From Pirellulaceae bacterium (lineage in GTDB: Bacteria; Planctomycetota; Planctomycetia; Pirellulales; Pirellulaceae), in the NCBI GenBank assembly GCA_028280445.1, contig JANQLU010000115.1, positions 1-64,000 on the forward strand: a stretch of 64,000 nucleotides of DNA, written 5' to 3'. The notes under the pieces are model-generated. The model was not told the origin of the DNA and did not search any database. It saw only the letters and a list, made by a program, of their open reading frames with translations. Shown piece by piece: positions 16,447-25,604 of the stretch; within the stretch, counting starts at the first letter, position 1; each line of letters begins with the position of its first letter. The position numbers and the translations under genes were made by a program.

Positions 16447-17559
16447 ATGAATCAAAATAGCGATACAAAAAATATAGCGATCCAGGAGCAGGGTCCTTGG
16501 GCGGGGCTTAAGCGATTGGTGGTGACGCGTTTGATTGAGTTTGTTCGGCGACCGGAAGCCATTTTCTGGGTTTATGTATTTCCGTTGCTGATGGTGCTGG
16601 TTTTAGGAATCGCTTTTCGTAGCAAGCCGGTCGAAAAAATTACGGTGGATTTGCAATCAGGCGCCGACTCGGTTTGGCTGTCCGAATTCGAAGCGGCTGT
16701 GAAATCTGACGAGCGAATCAATTTTCAAACTTTCGATGAAAAGGAATGTCGGCAAAGACTGAAATCGGGAAAGTCGGATTTGTATCTTCGACGGGCCGAC
16801 GATGGCAAGATTGAGTATGTGTTTGATGAAACGCGTCCTGGCAGCGTAGCCGCCAAAGAAATGGTCAACCGTTTACAACTGGTCCATCGTTGGAAACAAA
16901 AATCGGACGAACAAAGCGATTTGATTGGAAGTCGTGACATCACCTTTCAGGAACCGGGTGGACGTTATATTGATTGGTTGATTCCCGGTTTGCTGGGCAT
17001 GGGATTGATGGGCGGCGGTCTCTGGGGTGTCGGTTTTGCTATCGTCGATATGCGAATCAGGAAACTGTTGAAACGATTTTTGGCAACGCCGATGAAACGA
17101 TCGCATTACCTGGTTTCGATTATGATCAGCCGTTTGTTGTTTATGATCCCTGAGATGATATTGCTCGTTTTATTTGCCCGTTTCATTTTCGGAGTTCAGA
17201 TCTTTGGCAGCGTTGTCGACGTCGTGCTGCTGATTTTGATCGGAGCCATCCAGTTTTCTGGAATCGGGTTGTTAATTGCGGCGCGCTGTCGCACGATGGA
17301 AGCTGTTTCCGGGATGATGAATTTGACCATGCTTCCGATGTGGACGTTGTCGGGAATATTTTTTTCTTATGAAAGATTTCCAGAAGTCGTCCATCCGTTG
17401 ATCAAAATGTTGCCTTTGACTCCGCTGATCGATTCGTTGCGTGCGGTCATGGTCGATGGCACGTCGATAGTCGCGCTGTGGCCGGAATTGTTGATCATGA
17501 CGTTGTGGTCGGTTGTTTCATTTGCGATTGCGTTATGGATTTTTCGTTGGGGCGACTAG
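16447..17559 (+). CDS. ABC-2 type transporter permease
   Basis: 370 residues from the ATG at 16447 (MNQNSDTKNIAIQEQGPWAG). The frame is open back to 16309, but that part runs through a palindromic repeat and is not credible. A first TM segment (about 35-55, AIFWVYVFPLLMVLVLGIAF) is followed by a large extracytoplasmic domain (about 60-170). Five or six TM segments then fill residues 175-370, with the LLSGIFFSYERFP-type loop of ABC-2 permeases (here TLSGIFFSYERFP). Partner of the ATPase encoded at 15140. Confidence 0.88.
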   Translation: MNQNSDTKNIAIQEQGPWAGLKRLVVTRLIEFVRRPEAIFWVYVFPLLMVLVLGIAFRSKPVEKITVDLQSGADSVWLSEFEAAVKSDERINFQTFDEKECRQRLKSGKSDLYLRRADDGKIEYVFDETRPGSVAAKEMVNRLQLVHRWKQKSDEQSDLIGSRDITFQEPGGRYIDWLIPGLLGMGLMGGGLWGVGFAIVDMRIRKLLKRFLATPMKRSHYLVSIMISRLLFMIPEMILLVLFARFIFGVQIFGSVVDVVLLILIGAIQFSGIGLLIAARCRTMEAVSGMMNLTMLPMWTLSGIFFSYERFPEVVHPLIKMLPLTPLIDSLRAVMVDGTSIVALWPELLIMTLWSVVSFAIALWIFRWGD

Positions 17560-17642
17560 CGGTCGGCCGGTTGTTGAGTGTTCGCGAGATTACATGTTCG
17601 GTGACAATATTTTGAGAATTCTGGCCGTGGACTGGATCGTTG

Positions 17643-18311
17643 ATGATTGAAATCACCCAATTGAAATTCGACTATCCAAAATCCGATTTCCGTTTGCGCA
17701 TCGATGGTTTGACTATCCAAGAAGGCGAAAAAGTCGCGATTGTCGGTCCTAGTGGTTCGGGCAAGACGACGCTGTTGAATCTGATTGCCGGTATCACAGC
17801 AACCGACAGTGGTAAAATAAAAGTGGGCCAATTCGAAGTTTCCAAATTGGACGATTCGGCGCGGCGCGATTTTCGCAGCAGTCAAATCGGAATGGTATTT
17901 CAACAATTCGAATTGATCGAATATTTGTCGGTCTTGGAAAATATCTTGTTGCCATTTTTGGTGAATCAATCGATGCAATTGTCTCAAGATGTTAAACAAC
18001 GAGCGGAATCGGCGGCACGATCGATGGGGCTGGGAGACAAGTTGCGTCGGAAAAGCCGCCGATTGTCACAAGGCGAACAGCAACGTGTGGCCATTTGTCG
18101 TGCGCTGGTCAATGAGCCGAAACTCATTTTGGCAGATGAACCAACCGGCAACCTGGATCCTAAAAACAAACGCTTGAGTCTCGATTTGCTGTTCGAATAC
18201 TGTGATCAACATCGAGCAACGTTGGTTGTGGTTACTCACGATACGACTGTACTCGACGGTTTTGAACGAACGATTGATTTCGAAACGCTGGTCGCAATGA
18301 AAGATTCGTAA
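17643..18311 (+). CDS. ABC transporter ATP-binding protein (LolD/MacB type)
   Basis: 222 residues from the ATG at 17643; an adjacent TTG at 17640 would add one residue. Walker [10 protein letters not shown] (about 36-44), Q-loop [14 protein letters not shown], signature LSQGEQQRV, Walker [15 protein letters not shown]-loop VVTHD. Size and motifs fit the LolD/FtsE/MacB-N group, which works with FtsX-fold permeases. The permease begins 1 nt after its stop codon, so the two form one transport unit. Confidence 0.93.
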   Translation: MIEITQLKFDYPKSDFRLRIDGLTIQEGEKVAIVGPSGSGKTTLLNLIAGITATDSGKIKVGQFEVSKLDDSARRDFRSSQIGMVFQQFELIEYLSVLENILLPFLVNQSMQLSQDVKQRAESAARSMGLGDKLRRKSRRLSQGEQQRVAICRALVNEPKLILADEPTGNLDPKNKRLSLDLLFEYCDQHRATLVVVTHDTTVLDGFERTIDFETLVAMKDS

Positions 18312-18312
18312 G

Positions 18313-19500
18313 ATGAAAACCATACTGTTAGCGTGGCGTTATATTTGTTTTCACCGTTTGAAAACGATTTTGCTTGTTGCTTGCGTTTCATTGACGATCG
18401 CGTTGCCGATCGCAATTTATTTGTTGCTCAACCAATTCAATCGGCAAATTGTTGCGCGTGCGGATGCAACGCCGGTCGTGATCGGGGCCAAAGGAAGTCG
18501 TCTGGATTTGACACTCAGTTCGCTGTATCTACAAAACAAATGCTCGGAAACAATCGAGTACGGCGAAGTCGCTTATGTCAAGAAAACAAAATATGCTGCC
18601 GTCGTACCGTTGCATTTGGGGTTCACCGCGCAATCCCATCCGATCGTCGGAACGTCGTTTGATTATTTTGAACATCGCGATCTCGAATTTGCCGACGGAA
18701 ATGTTTTCAGACGGTTGGGCGATTGTGTGATTGGTTGGCGTGTCGCGCAAAAACAACAGCTATCCGTTGGCGACCGCATCAAATCGGATCGCACCAGCGA
18801 ATTGGATATTACCAGCAATCCACCTTTGTACATGCGGGTGACTGGTATTTTGGAGCGGCAACGGACCTCGGATGACGAAGCGATCTTTGTCGATTTGAAA
18901 ACGACCTGGATCTTGGATGGAATTGGCCACGGTCATGAAGACATCGTCGGTTCGCAAGACAAGCTTAAAGTGCTGAATTCCCAAAAAGAAAATGAACCGA
19001 CGATTGCCAGTCCCGCAGTAACCGGCGAACTGGAGGTGACTGACGCCAATCTGAACTCCTTTCACTTTCATGGAGATACCAAGGAATTTCCGATCACGGC
19101 GATTGTTGCTTTTCCGCCGGATCAGAAAAGTCGCGATTTGTTGATGGGACGGTACGTGGCAACTCGCCCGACGCTTCAAATTGTCGAACCGACGACGGTC
19201 GTCCGCGATTTAATGGCGTTGGTTTTTCGGGCAAAAAAATTCTTTGACGCCAACTCAATAATTATTTCTTTGGCCACATTTTTGATGTTGGTGATGGTCA
19301 TCATGCTGTCGCTCAAGTTACGTGAACGAGAAATGGAAACCATGTACAAAATCGGCTGTAGCCGATTGACCATTGTAAAATTGCAGGTGGCGGAATTGGC
19401 CATCATCGGCTTGGCGAGTTCGTTCGTCATCATCGTTTTGGTGGGCATGATCTGGATGAGTGCCGGAACGATTGTGCAGTCGTTGTTGATCAGCAATTGA
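18313..19500 (+). CDS. FtsX/MacB-like ABC permease, short C-terminus
   Basis: 395 residues. TM1 at about 13-36 (TILLVACVSLTIALPIAIYLLL) is followed by a large extracytoplasmic domain (40-305) and TM2 at about 313-335. Then comes the cytoplasmic REREMETMYKIGCSRLTIVKLQVAE loop that defines FtsX-type permeases, and TM3 at about 365-388. The usual fourth TM is missing: the protein ends SAGTIVQSLLISN. It may be a natural short variant or a C-terminal truncation. Immediately follows its ATPase. In relatives such pairs move lipoproteins, peptides or macrolides; substrate here unknown. Confidence 0.85.
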   Translation: MKTILLAWRYICFHRLKTILLVACVSLTIALPIAIYLLLNQFNRQIVARADATPVVIGAKGSRLDLTLSSLYLQNKCSETIEYGEVAYVKKTKYAAVVPLHLGFTAQSHPIVGTSFDYFEHRDLEFADGNVFRRLGDCVIGWRVAQKQQLSVGDRIKSDRTSELDITSNPPLYMRVTGILERQRTSDDEAIFVDLKTTWILDGIGHGHEDIVGSQDKLKVLNSQKENEPTIASPAVTGELEVTDANLNSFHFHGDTKEFPITAIVAFPPDQKSRDLLMGRYVATRPTLQIVEPTTVVRDLMALVFRAKKFFDANSIIISLATFLMLVMVIMLSLKLREREMETMYKIGCSRLTIVKLQVAELAIIGLASSFVIIVLVGMIWMSAGTIVQSLLISN

Positions 19501-19518
19501 CGGACCGAGCGGTTCACA

Positions 19519-19572
19519 AAAAAAATGGCAGAGCACGATCGTGATGTTGGAATCTGCGATCGAATCTCTGCC
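19519..19572 (-). terminator. Terminator-like structure after the 322-residue secreted protein gene
   Basis: GGCAGAG (19527-19533) pairs with CTCTGCC (19566-19572), with GATCG/CGATC pairing inside. On the minus strand an eight-T run follows. It sits in the convergent gap between the FtsX-like permease and the gene at 19621. Confidence 0.55.
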
Positions 19573-19620
19573 AAGTTCGTTTGTTAGTTGGCAATCGATG
19601 TTGCGTTTGCTGGATCATTG

Positions 19621-20589
19621 TTAGTTGTTTAACTTCATCGAATCCAGACGAGCAATGTCGATGGTTTTGGTCAAGAATTGTTGGAATTCGTTTTTTGTAA
19701 ATTTGCCTTCGACGGTGCAAAAATCCAACAGCAATCGTTTTTTGTTCAAGCTGACGGTCAAGGCAGTTTTCCAGTCGCGAACGATCGGATATTTGTTTTG
19801 CAATTTGCCAAACTGTCGTTTGAATCGACTGTAGCAGGAGAATTGTCCGCCGACGCAACGGCCATCAGCGGATTTGTATTTGGCATCGATGACACCGTGT
19901 AGGAAATCCGCTCTGATAGATGTGCGAGTGAATACCTGGCCATCGTCAAGTTTGACTTGTTTGGCGAATTGTTTTTCAGCGAGCATTTTAAAACGAGCGA
20001 TGTGTTTTTCATAAGTTTTCGCGATGGAGTTATCGGTATAGGCACGAAAGGTTTTGCGGCGACGTTGCTGAATCTGTTTTTGGTGATCTCGTTGTTGACG
20101 GAAAAAATCATCGATTTGTTGTTGCGTCCCGTTTTCTGCGACGTCGATGTATTTTGAAATCAGGTCACGCAGTTGTTTGTAGTGTCCTTGCTTTTTGGCA
20201 AATTCAAATTCGAGTTGCGTCGACTTGCTGAACAAACCAGTACTCACGTTTTGCTCGAATGTGGTCCAGTATTTGAGTTGTTCCCGCCAGTGACGGATCG
20301 ATTTAGGTTTCCCATTGCGAGCGTCAAGCTCGGTCAATTGAGTGATCAATTCATCGATGCGTTCCAGATGATTGATTTCAGCTAACAATTTTGCATTGCG
20401 AGGCATCCAGATCTTTTCGTTGGTTTGTCTCCAAAAATCGACGAGCTGTTGAAGACTCGCTTTGTCAATGTCCGAAATTTGTTCTACCGCCGATTTGGAA
20501 TCGTCAGTCGGATCGCCAGACGGGGCTAATGCAAAAACGGGGTGCGCCAGCAACGTGGCGAAAACAAAACTTAGGATACGAACGGTCAT
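19621..20589 (-). CDS. Secreted protein of unknown function
   Basis: 322 residues. A signal peptide (MTVRILSFVFATLLAHPVFA, cleavage near residue 20) precedes an acidic linker, then a mostly helical charged region (about 40-230) rich in Lys, Gln and Phe. The C-terminal part has two cysteine-containing stretches (DGRCVGGQFSCYSRFKRQFG and LLLDFCTVEGKF). No domain is recognised. It is single, convergent with the ABC operon and followed by a terminator-like hairpin. Confidence 0.7.
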   Translation of the reverse strand: MTVRILSFVFATLLAHPVFALAPSGDPTDDSKSAVEQISDIDKASLQQLVDFWRQTNEKIWMPRNAKLLAEINHLERIDELITQLTELDARNGKPKSIRHWREQLKYWTTFEQNVSTGLFSKSTQLEFEFAKKQGHYKQLRDLISKYIDVAENGTQQQIDDFFRQQRDHQKQIQQRRRKTFRAYTDNSIAKTYEKHIARFKMLAEKQFAKQVKLDDGQVFTRTSIRADFLHGVIDAKYKSADGRCVGGQFSCYSRFKRQFGKLQNKYPIVRDWKTALTVSLNKKRLLLDFCTVEGKFTKNEFQQFLTKTIDIARLDSMKLNN

Positions 20590-20712
20590 GGCATTTTCCT
20601 TGTCAAAAATGGGTGTGATAGGCGCAATACCACGACACTCCCAGATTGTGACAATCAGCCAGCAGAAATTTCGGAAAATTCTGTCAATGATCGAATCGAC
20701 GATTCGACGTCG

Positions 20713-21288
20713 TTAGCCATTGAGCTTGGAGGCGACTTCGGCCACCGTTTTGCCGATGGCTTGAACTTTGTCGCGTTGATCCGCATCGATCAAATTTCCG
20801 TTTTCATCAAATGCTTCGAACGCTTTGGCAACCGCCATTTGATGGGGTACGACGATCACCTGGATGTTTTGCAAGATCGCTCGCGCATGGACCAGGCCTC
20901 GCAGTCCTCCCAGACCGCCGGGCGAAGTCGCGATCAGTCCCGCTACCTTGCCCGCAAAGCATTCCAGTGGTTTTTCACCATCGGCCGGACGCGACACCCA
21001 GTCGATTGTGTTTTTCAAAGCCGCCGTGATGGAGCTGTTGTATTCGGGACTGGCAATCAGCAATCCGTTGTGTTGTTTGAACAAATATTTCAAACGTTGA
21101 ACGTTGTCGGGCAACCCGGATTCCGTTTCGACGTCTTCGTTGTAAATCGGCATTTCGTAGTCGGCCAGGTTGATGACCGTGACTTCGGCTCCAGCCGCTT
21201 CGGCACCGGCGGCACAGACCTTGATCAATTTTTGATTCCAAGACGATTTTCGCAAACTACCTGAAAACGCGAGGATTTTGGCTGACAT
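20713..21288 (-). CDS. NADPH-dependent FMN reductase
   Basis: 191 residues from the ATG at 21288 (MSAKILAFSGSLRKSSWNQK). The FMN phosphate-binding loop SGSLRKSSWN, the YNEDVE segment and SPEYNSSITAALKNTIDWVSR are the hallmarks of the YieF/ChrR/azoreductase flavodoxin-like family. It reduces FMN, quinones or other acceptors with NAD(P)H. The frame is open upstream to 21330, but family alignment supports the downstream ATG. Located alone between a secreted unknown and a repeat-rich interval. Confidence 0.92.
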   Translation of the reverse strand: MSAKILAFSGSLRKSSWNQKLIKVCAAGAEAAGAEVTVINLADYEMPIYNEDVETESGLPDNVQRLKYLFKQHNGLLIASPEYNSSITAALKNTIDWVSRPADGEKPLECFAGKVAGLIATSPGGLGGLRGLVHARAILQNIQVIVVPHQMAVAKAFEAFDENGNLIDADQRDKVQAIGKTVAEVASKLNG

Positions 21289-21424
21289 CGGTTCTCCGTT
21301 GATCGTTTTTGTGTGGGGTTGTTTACGCAAATATAAACGGTTTGGTTAGCGTTGTGCAAAAGGGGTGATGAACGACGTTGGACGAATTCAAAATGTTGGT
21401 TAGAAATTGCAACGAATCGAGTCG

Positions 21425-21530
21425 AGGGGGTCGGGAGTCTTTTCATGAACTGGTCGATGTGGTTACGCTTCAAACCGTATTAAGGGGTGAAATCAGATGA
21501 TGCAGTTGGCTGAAAAGACTCCCGACCCCT
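21425..21530. repeat. Inverted repeat pair, family D
   Basis: AGGGGGTCGGGAGTCTTTTC (from 21425) and its inverse GAAAAGACTCCCGACCCCT (to 21530) flank about 65 nt. It sits in the gene-free interval 21289-21761. Confidence 0.8.
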
Positions 21531-21541
21531 TGGTGCCGGAC

Positions 21542-21619
21542 ATCACAAGTGCGACGCGTGAGCGAGGGACCGCGTTCGGATCGGTCTCTGGTCCCTCGCT
21601 CACGCTTCGCACTTGTGAT
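21542..21619. repeat. Inverted repeat pair, family E
   Basis: Left arm ATCACAAGTGCGACGCGTGA plus GCGAGGGACC (21542-21571); right arm GGTCCCTCGCTCACGCTTCG plus CACTTGTGAT (21590-21619). Nearly perfect 30-bp arms with an 18-nt centre. A related half-site lies at 14261. Confidence 0.85.
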
Positions 21620-21761
21620 TGGTTGCCTTTTTTTCGCTTCCAATGTTCTTTTCCCAACAATGCTCGCGCGAGTCGGTGAATTGCCATAATATTTTTCTTA
21701 TATTGTTTTTTTGGGACGTCGTTGTGCGTTGCTGAGTCCATTGTGCTGATGGAGATTACAA

Positions 21762-22661
21762 GTGAATCAAAGGCTGGTCATTGCCATCGTCGTTGGTGTG
21801 TTGCTGGTGGTTGCAGTCATCGGGTTGCGCAAGTCTGTTTCCAACTGGATCGCTGGACAGCGAGATGTCGTAACCGTTGCGAACGAGAAAGATAAACCCG
21901 ACGCTGAAGAAATTAAAAAACAAGTCGAGCGTTCCCTTAACCGGCCAATCGATCCGGAATTGGGCGACAGAATTAAAGCCGCCGACTTGAGTGTTTTATT
22001 CATTGGCAATAGTCATACGTATTACCCCGATATCGCCAAAATAACCGAACAACTGGTTCAATCTCAAAATCCAAACATGAAACTTTGTTTTGTTTCGCGC
22101 GCTCAGGGCGGCATGACACTCACGGGTCATTTGAAAACAACAAAAACATTGGATCTGATCGCTGCGGGACCTTGGGATTACATCGTTTTACAGGGGCCGC
22201 GTCATCGCTCAACAACCGAAGGTGCCAAACGGATCGCAAATTTGGATTCGATTTCAAAAGAGACCAGAATTCTGTTGTATTCGGTGTGGGGGACCAAGCG
22301 TCGTATTGAAAATGCGAAACCGATTTATCAGGATCTGGTCAACACGGCAAAGTCGATTGACGCTGGCGTCGTTCCCGTCGGTCTTGCCTGGCAAGCTTGT
22401 TATGAATCTCAGTCGGACTATCCGCTGTATGCCGCTGATGGAAATCACTCGACGTTTGTGGGCGGGTATTTGACGAGTTGCGTGTTTTATAGTTACTTGA
22501 CGAAAAAGCCTTGTACCGAATTGAACAATGTAGCGTTGGAAAAAGCGCCGACCGAATTGACTGAAGATATTCGCGACTCGTTAGAAAAATTTGCCTGGGC
22601 GGCTTATGAAAAACACGCCGTCGATCCGCCAGCGAAACAGGACGCGTCGGTGAAGGATTAA
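21762..22661 (+). CDS. Membrane-anchored SGNH/DUF4886-like protein
   Basis: 299 residues starting at a GTG with GGAG eight nt upstream. An N-terminal TM anchor (residues 3-22, LVIAIVVGVLLVVAVIGL) is followed by an SGNH-like domain. Block I is VLFIGNSHTYY (Ser in GNSHT), then a Gly in RAQGGMTL and the LQGPRH segment. The terminal DGNHSTFVGGYL provides a DxxHS-like Asp/His pair. The pattern is closest to DUF4886/SGNH hydrolase-like proteins. An extracytoplasmic esterase or carbohydrate-modifying role is possible but not demonstrated. Confidence 0.75.
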   Translation: MNQRLVIAIVVGVLLVVAVIGLRKSVSNWIAGQRDVVTVANEKDKPDAEEIKKQVERSLNRPIDPELGDRIKAADLSVLFIGNSHTYYPDIAKITEQLVQSQNPNMKLCFVSRAQGGMTLTGHLKTTKTLDLIAAGPWDYIVLQGPRHRSTTEGAKRIANLDSISKETRILLYSVWGTKRRIENAKPIYQDLVNTAKSIDAGVVPVGLAWQACYESQSDYPLYAADGNHSTFVGGYLTSCVFYSYLTKKPCTELNNVALEKAPTELTEDIRDSLEKFAWAAYEKHAVDPPAKQDASVKD

Positions 22662-22692
22662 CTGACAACGTGATTGAAAGATCAGGTCAACG

Positions 22693-25272
22693 CTATCGAT
22701 CTGAATAAACGTGTGTCGATTCTTCTTTTTTGACAGCGATTTGCCGTTCGTCGCTGGCCATGGTTGCGATCACACGATGGTCACCGGCGGCGACACCTCG
22801 CGCTCGAATTTGGAACTGGCGTTGTTGACGCGGTCCGAGTGTTTGAATCGTGGGCAACGCGACGGTTTGACCCAGGTTGGGATTGTTAACTCCGTCAATT
22901 TGAATCGGTTTGATTCCCGCGGGGAACTGAACGGCCAAGCGAACATTTTTCGCGGCCTTTGAACCTTGGTTGACAACGCGTACACGATAAGTTGTTTCCG
23001 TGCCGACTTCTAATGCGTCGGTCAAATCGTCGATCGTGAAGTGTAGTTCAGCGACTTGGTAGACCAGCACTGTGGTTTGCGCAGCTTGGCGTTTGCCGTT
23101 GTCTGATCGAGCGCTGAATTCAATGGATTGGTTTCCATTTTCAACCGGTGTCGTGGTCAATTGAACTTTTCCCATCACACCTGGATCAAGTTTTTCCAGG
23201 CTCCAGACCACCGAGTGAGCGTTGGGATTGTATTGTCCGTGATGGTTTGCGCTGGCGAATTTCAAGCCTCGCGGTAATTTGGCGACTAACAACACATTGG
23301 TTGCGGCAGCCGTACCCGTGTTGCGAACGGAAAATTCATGTTTCGCCGGTCGACCGAGAAATCGCCGATTCGGTCCGTTGGCCGTGACGCCGATCTCGGG
23401 TGCCACGATGTCCATTTCGATCGCGTGTTGTGTGCGAAGATCGCCATCAGCATGTGCTACCAGGAGATTGCGAACATGTCCGACCTGGCTGGCTCGCAGG
23501 CGCAGTTTCAAGTTTCTGCGTTGGCCCGGTCGAAGGGTTCCCACGAGGTATTCGATTTCTTTTTCCTCTTTGTTGTTAATCACAGATTTCAAATTGGGAG
23601 GAACTGATTCCTGGATGACCACATTTCGTGCAGGTCCATCGCCGGTGTTTTGAATGGTGATGTCCAGAATCACGTCTCGACCGACCAGTGTTTTTTGTGG
23701 AGCGCTGTGCTGGAGTTTGAGTTCCGGGCGAGTAATTTTTGTGCGAGAGCTGGCTTTGGCGGTAAAGGTGACCTGTGCGACCGAACCCATTTCGCCGGGA
23801 GCCGTTGGTTTGAGTTTCATGTCAATCGTTTTTTGCCCACCCGGTTCGATGGCGCCAAGATTCCAGGAAACGGTTTTTCCGTTTTGTGATGTTGGCTGCG
23901 GGTTCAAGGAAACGACTTGCGCTGCGTTAGGAATTTGGTCGTAGACGATCACGTTTTCGGCAATGGTTTTGCCGACGTTGCGTACGACCAGTCGAAAATC
24001 GGCAGGCTGATTTACCGATGTTTCCCGCGGTGCCAGTTTTTGGAGGGTCAACGAAGGTGCCTGAACTCCCAAAAGTCGCTCGAACGATTGCCCAGTGACA
24101 GCGATATTGTTGATCGGCGGTGTCGCTGGGGTGATTGGTGATGGAATTGTATTGATTTGTTGAGTCGGTGCGGTCGAAGAGCCAGTATCTGACGTCAGCG
24201 ATGGGTTCAGTTGGTTTGACAGGCCGTTTGGAGCGTGGTTGGGGCCCAGTTTTTGGGGAGAAGAAACTTGCGGCGATGAAACTTGATTGGTGTCAGGAAA
24301 TGAGCGCAGGTTATTTTGCTGCAACTCTTGTTGCTTTTGCGGCGATGAAACTACTGCTGGTGTTTGTTGCGAAAAATTGCCGTTGTTTTGATTGATCGGT
24401 GCCGTTTGTTGTGGCAACTCGTTGAATGATTTTGGCGTCTGTTGAACGACCGGAGGTTGTTCTGGCGGAAATTGTTGCACCGGAGTCGATGGCACGGTCG
24501 ACATGTCAGGTTGGGTATCACCAAACGAGTCGATTTTGGGCTGCGATTGGTTTTGAGTTGCAGGTTGAGTTTGCAAGTTTTGCGAAACCGGATTACTTGG
24601 CAGCTCGAATTGCTTGGGAGCTTGAGTCTGCTGATTTCCTGGAATCGATGTTTTGGGAAGATCTCCAAATTGATCTTGCTGGTTGACCAGTTGCGGAGCG
24701 CCTTGGGGTGCGCCTGTTTCAGTTTTGTTTTGGTCGCCGATCGAATTGTTCGAACCGAATTGTCCGGTGCCGAATTGTTGTTGATTTTCGGGCGGATTTG
24801 TTTCAATCAGTGGCGGAGTTTGATCGGGCAATTGCTGATTTTGAGGCGACTGATCTGGAAATTGCTGTATTGGAAGTTGTTGTTGGGTGTTGTCGGTCAA
24901 GGTGTTTTGGTCGGGCGAGCTGATGGGCGGCAACTCGTTAGATTTCGGCAGAACTCCAGGCTCGAAGCCGCCGCCCGCTTGTTGCGGCGATTTGTTATTT
25001 GGCTCTTCTTGCGTGAACGCTGTTGGTTTGGCAGAAATTTGTGGAATATTGTCTGCGATCGCACCTTGAATGGTGCTGTTGTCCGGCTGGTTGTCTTTTT
25101 CGGTTTCCGTATCCTGAGCGACTTCGGTGTCGTCGGATGCGTCAGTTTTCTTTTTTGATTGCTGGATGGACTGGACCACCGCAAACGTGCCGAGACAGAC
25201 AAACAGTACAACTGCAGCAACTCGGGCGATGAAAGGTTTAGTAACTTTGAATTTGCGACGATTGGTAGCCAT
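22693..25272 (-). CDS. DUF11-repeat protein with long Gln/Pro-rich region
   Basis: 859 residues from the ATG at 25272 (MATNRRKFKVTKPF). One TM segment (about 14-34) points to a membrane-anchored protein. Residues 40-390 are low-complexity and rich in Gln, Pro, Asn, Ser and Thr. Residues about 400-840 carry four DUF11-type beta-sandwich repeats (e.g. NQPADFRLVVRNVGKTIAEN and TTYRVRVVNQGSKAAKNVRL). Such proteins are common in Planctomycetota and are thought to be cell-surface or envelope structural proteins. That role is inference. It lies on the same strand downstream of the coiled-coil protein gene, about 330 nt away across repeats. Confidence 0.8.
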   Translation of the reverse strand: MATNRRKFKVTKPFIARVAAVVLFVCLGTFAVVQSIQQSKKKTDASDDTEVAQDTETEKDNQPDNSTIQGAIADNIPQISAKPTAFTQEEPNNKSPQQAGGGFEPGVLPKSNELPPISSPDQNTLTDNTQQQLPIQQFPDQSPQNQQLPDQTPPLIETNPPENQQQFGTGQFGSNNSIGDQNKTETGAPQGAPQLVNQQDQFGDLPKTSIPGNQQTQAPKQFELPSNPVSQNLQTQPATQNQSQPKIDSFGDTQPDMSTVPSTPVQQFPPEQPPVVQQTPKSFNELPQQTAPINQNNGNFSQQTPAVVSSPQKQQELQQNNLRSFPDTNQVSSPQVSSPQKLGPNHAPNGLSNQLNPSLTSDTGSSTAPTQQINTIPSPITPATPPINNIAVTGQSFERLLGVQAPSLTLQKLAPRETSVNQPADFRLVVRNVGKTIAENVIVYDQIPNAAQVVSLNPQPTSQNGKTVSWNLGAIEPGGQKTIDMKLKPTAPGEMGSVAQVTFTAKASSRTKITRPELKLQHSAPQKTLVGRDVILDITIQNTGDGPARNVVIQESVPPNLKSVINNKEEKEIEYLVGTLRPGQRRNLKLRLRASQVGHVRNLLVAHADGDLRTQHAIEMDIVAPEIGVTANGPNRRFLGRPAKHEFSVRNTGTAAATNVLLVAKLPRGLKFASANHHGQYNPNAHSVVWSLEKLDPGVMGKVQLTTTPVENGNQSIEFSARSDNGKRQAAQTTVLVYQVAELHFTIDDLTDALEVGTETTYRVRVVNQGSKAAKNVRLAVQFPAGIKPIQIDGVNNPNLGQTVALPTIQTLGPRQQRQFQIRARGVAAGDHRVIATMASDERQIAVKKEESTHVYSDR

Positions 25273-25476
25273 GACGAATCCATTGTCATCGGGGTCGGTG
25301 TCGCGAGGCGTCAGCGCGATCTGGCGCACCGCTTCGGGACCTTTGTCAAAAAGGAATTAGCAAAAATTACTAAATAAGCTCAAGTGCAATTGTGTTTGAT
25401 CCGCAGGCACCTGATAAAAAAGTTTGTTGTGGTTTGCTAGCAGGTGGGAGCGGTGGGATTGTTTGTCGAAGGGTTT

Positions 25477-25587
25477 GGGAGGGCGAGGCTCCCGCCGAGC
25501 CAATACAACATACCCGTGGCTGATCCTGTGAGCGGCAAGGCGCTTACCATGGCTTTTCTCGTGGCTCGGCAGGAGCCTCGCCCTCCC
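25477..25587. repeat. Composite palindrome, family F with a family C half-arm inside
   Basis: Outer arms GGGAGGGCGAGGCTCCCGCC plus GAGCCA (25477-25502) and TGGCTCGGCAGGAGCCTCGC plus CCTCCC (25562-25587) are inverted copies. Between them at 25521-25543 lies TGATCCTGTGAGCGGCAAGG plus CGC, the left arm of family C. The region 25273-25604 holds no gene. Confidence 0.85.
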
Positions 25588-25604
25588 GTTAGCCTCGCCT
25601 CCCG

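Noticed and set aside
21425-21619. Possible CRISPR or transposon ends
   Set aside because: Inverted rather than regularly spaced direct repeats, with no transposase or cas gene nearby.
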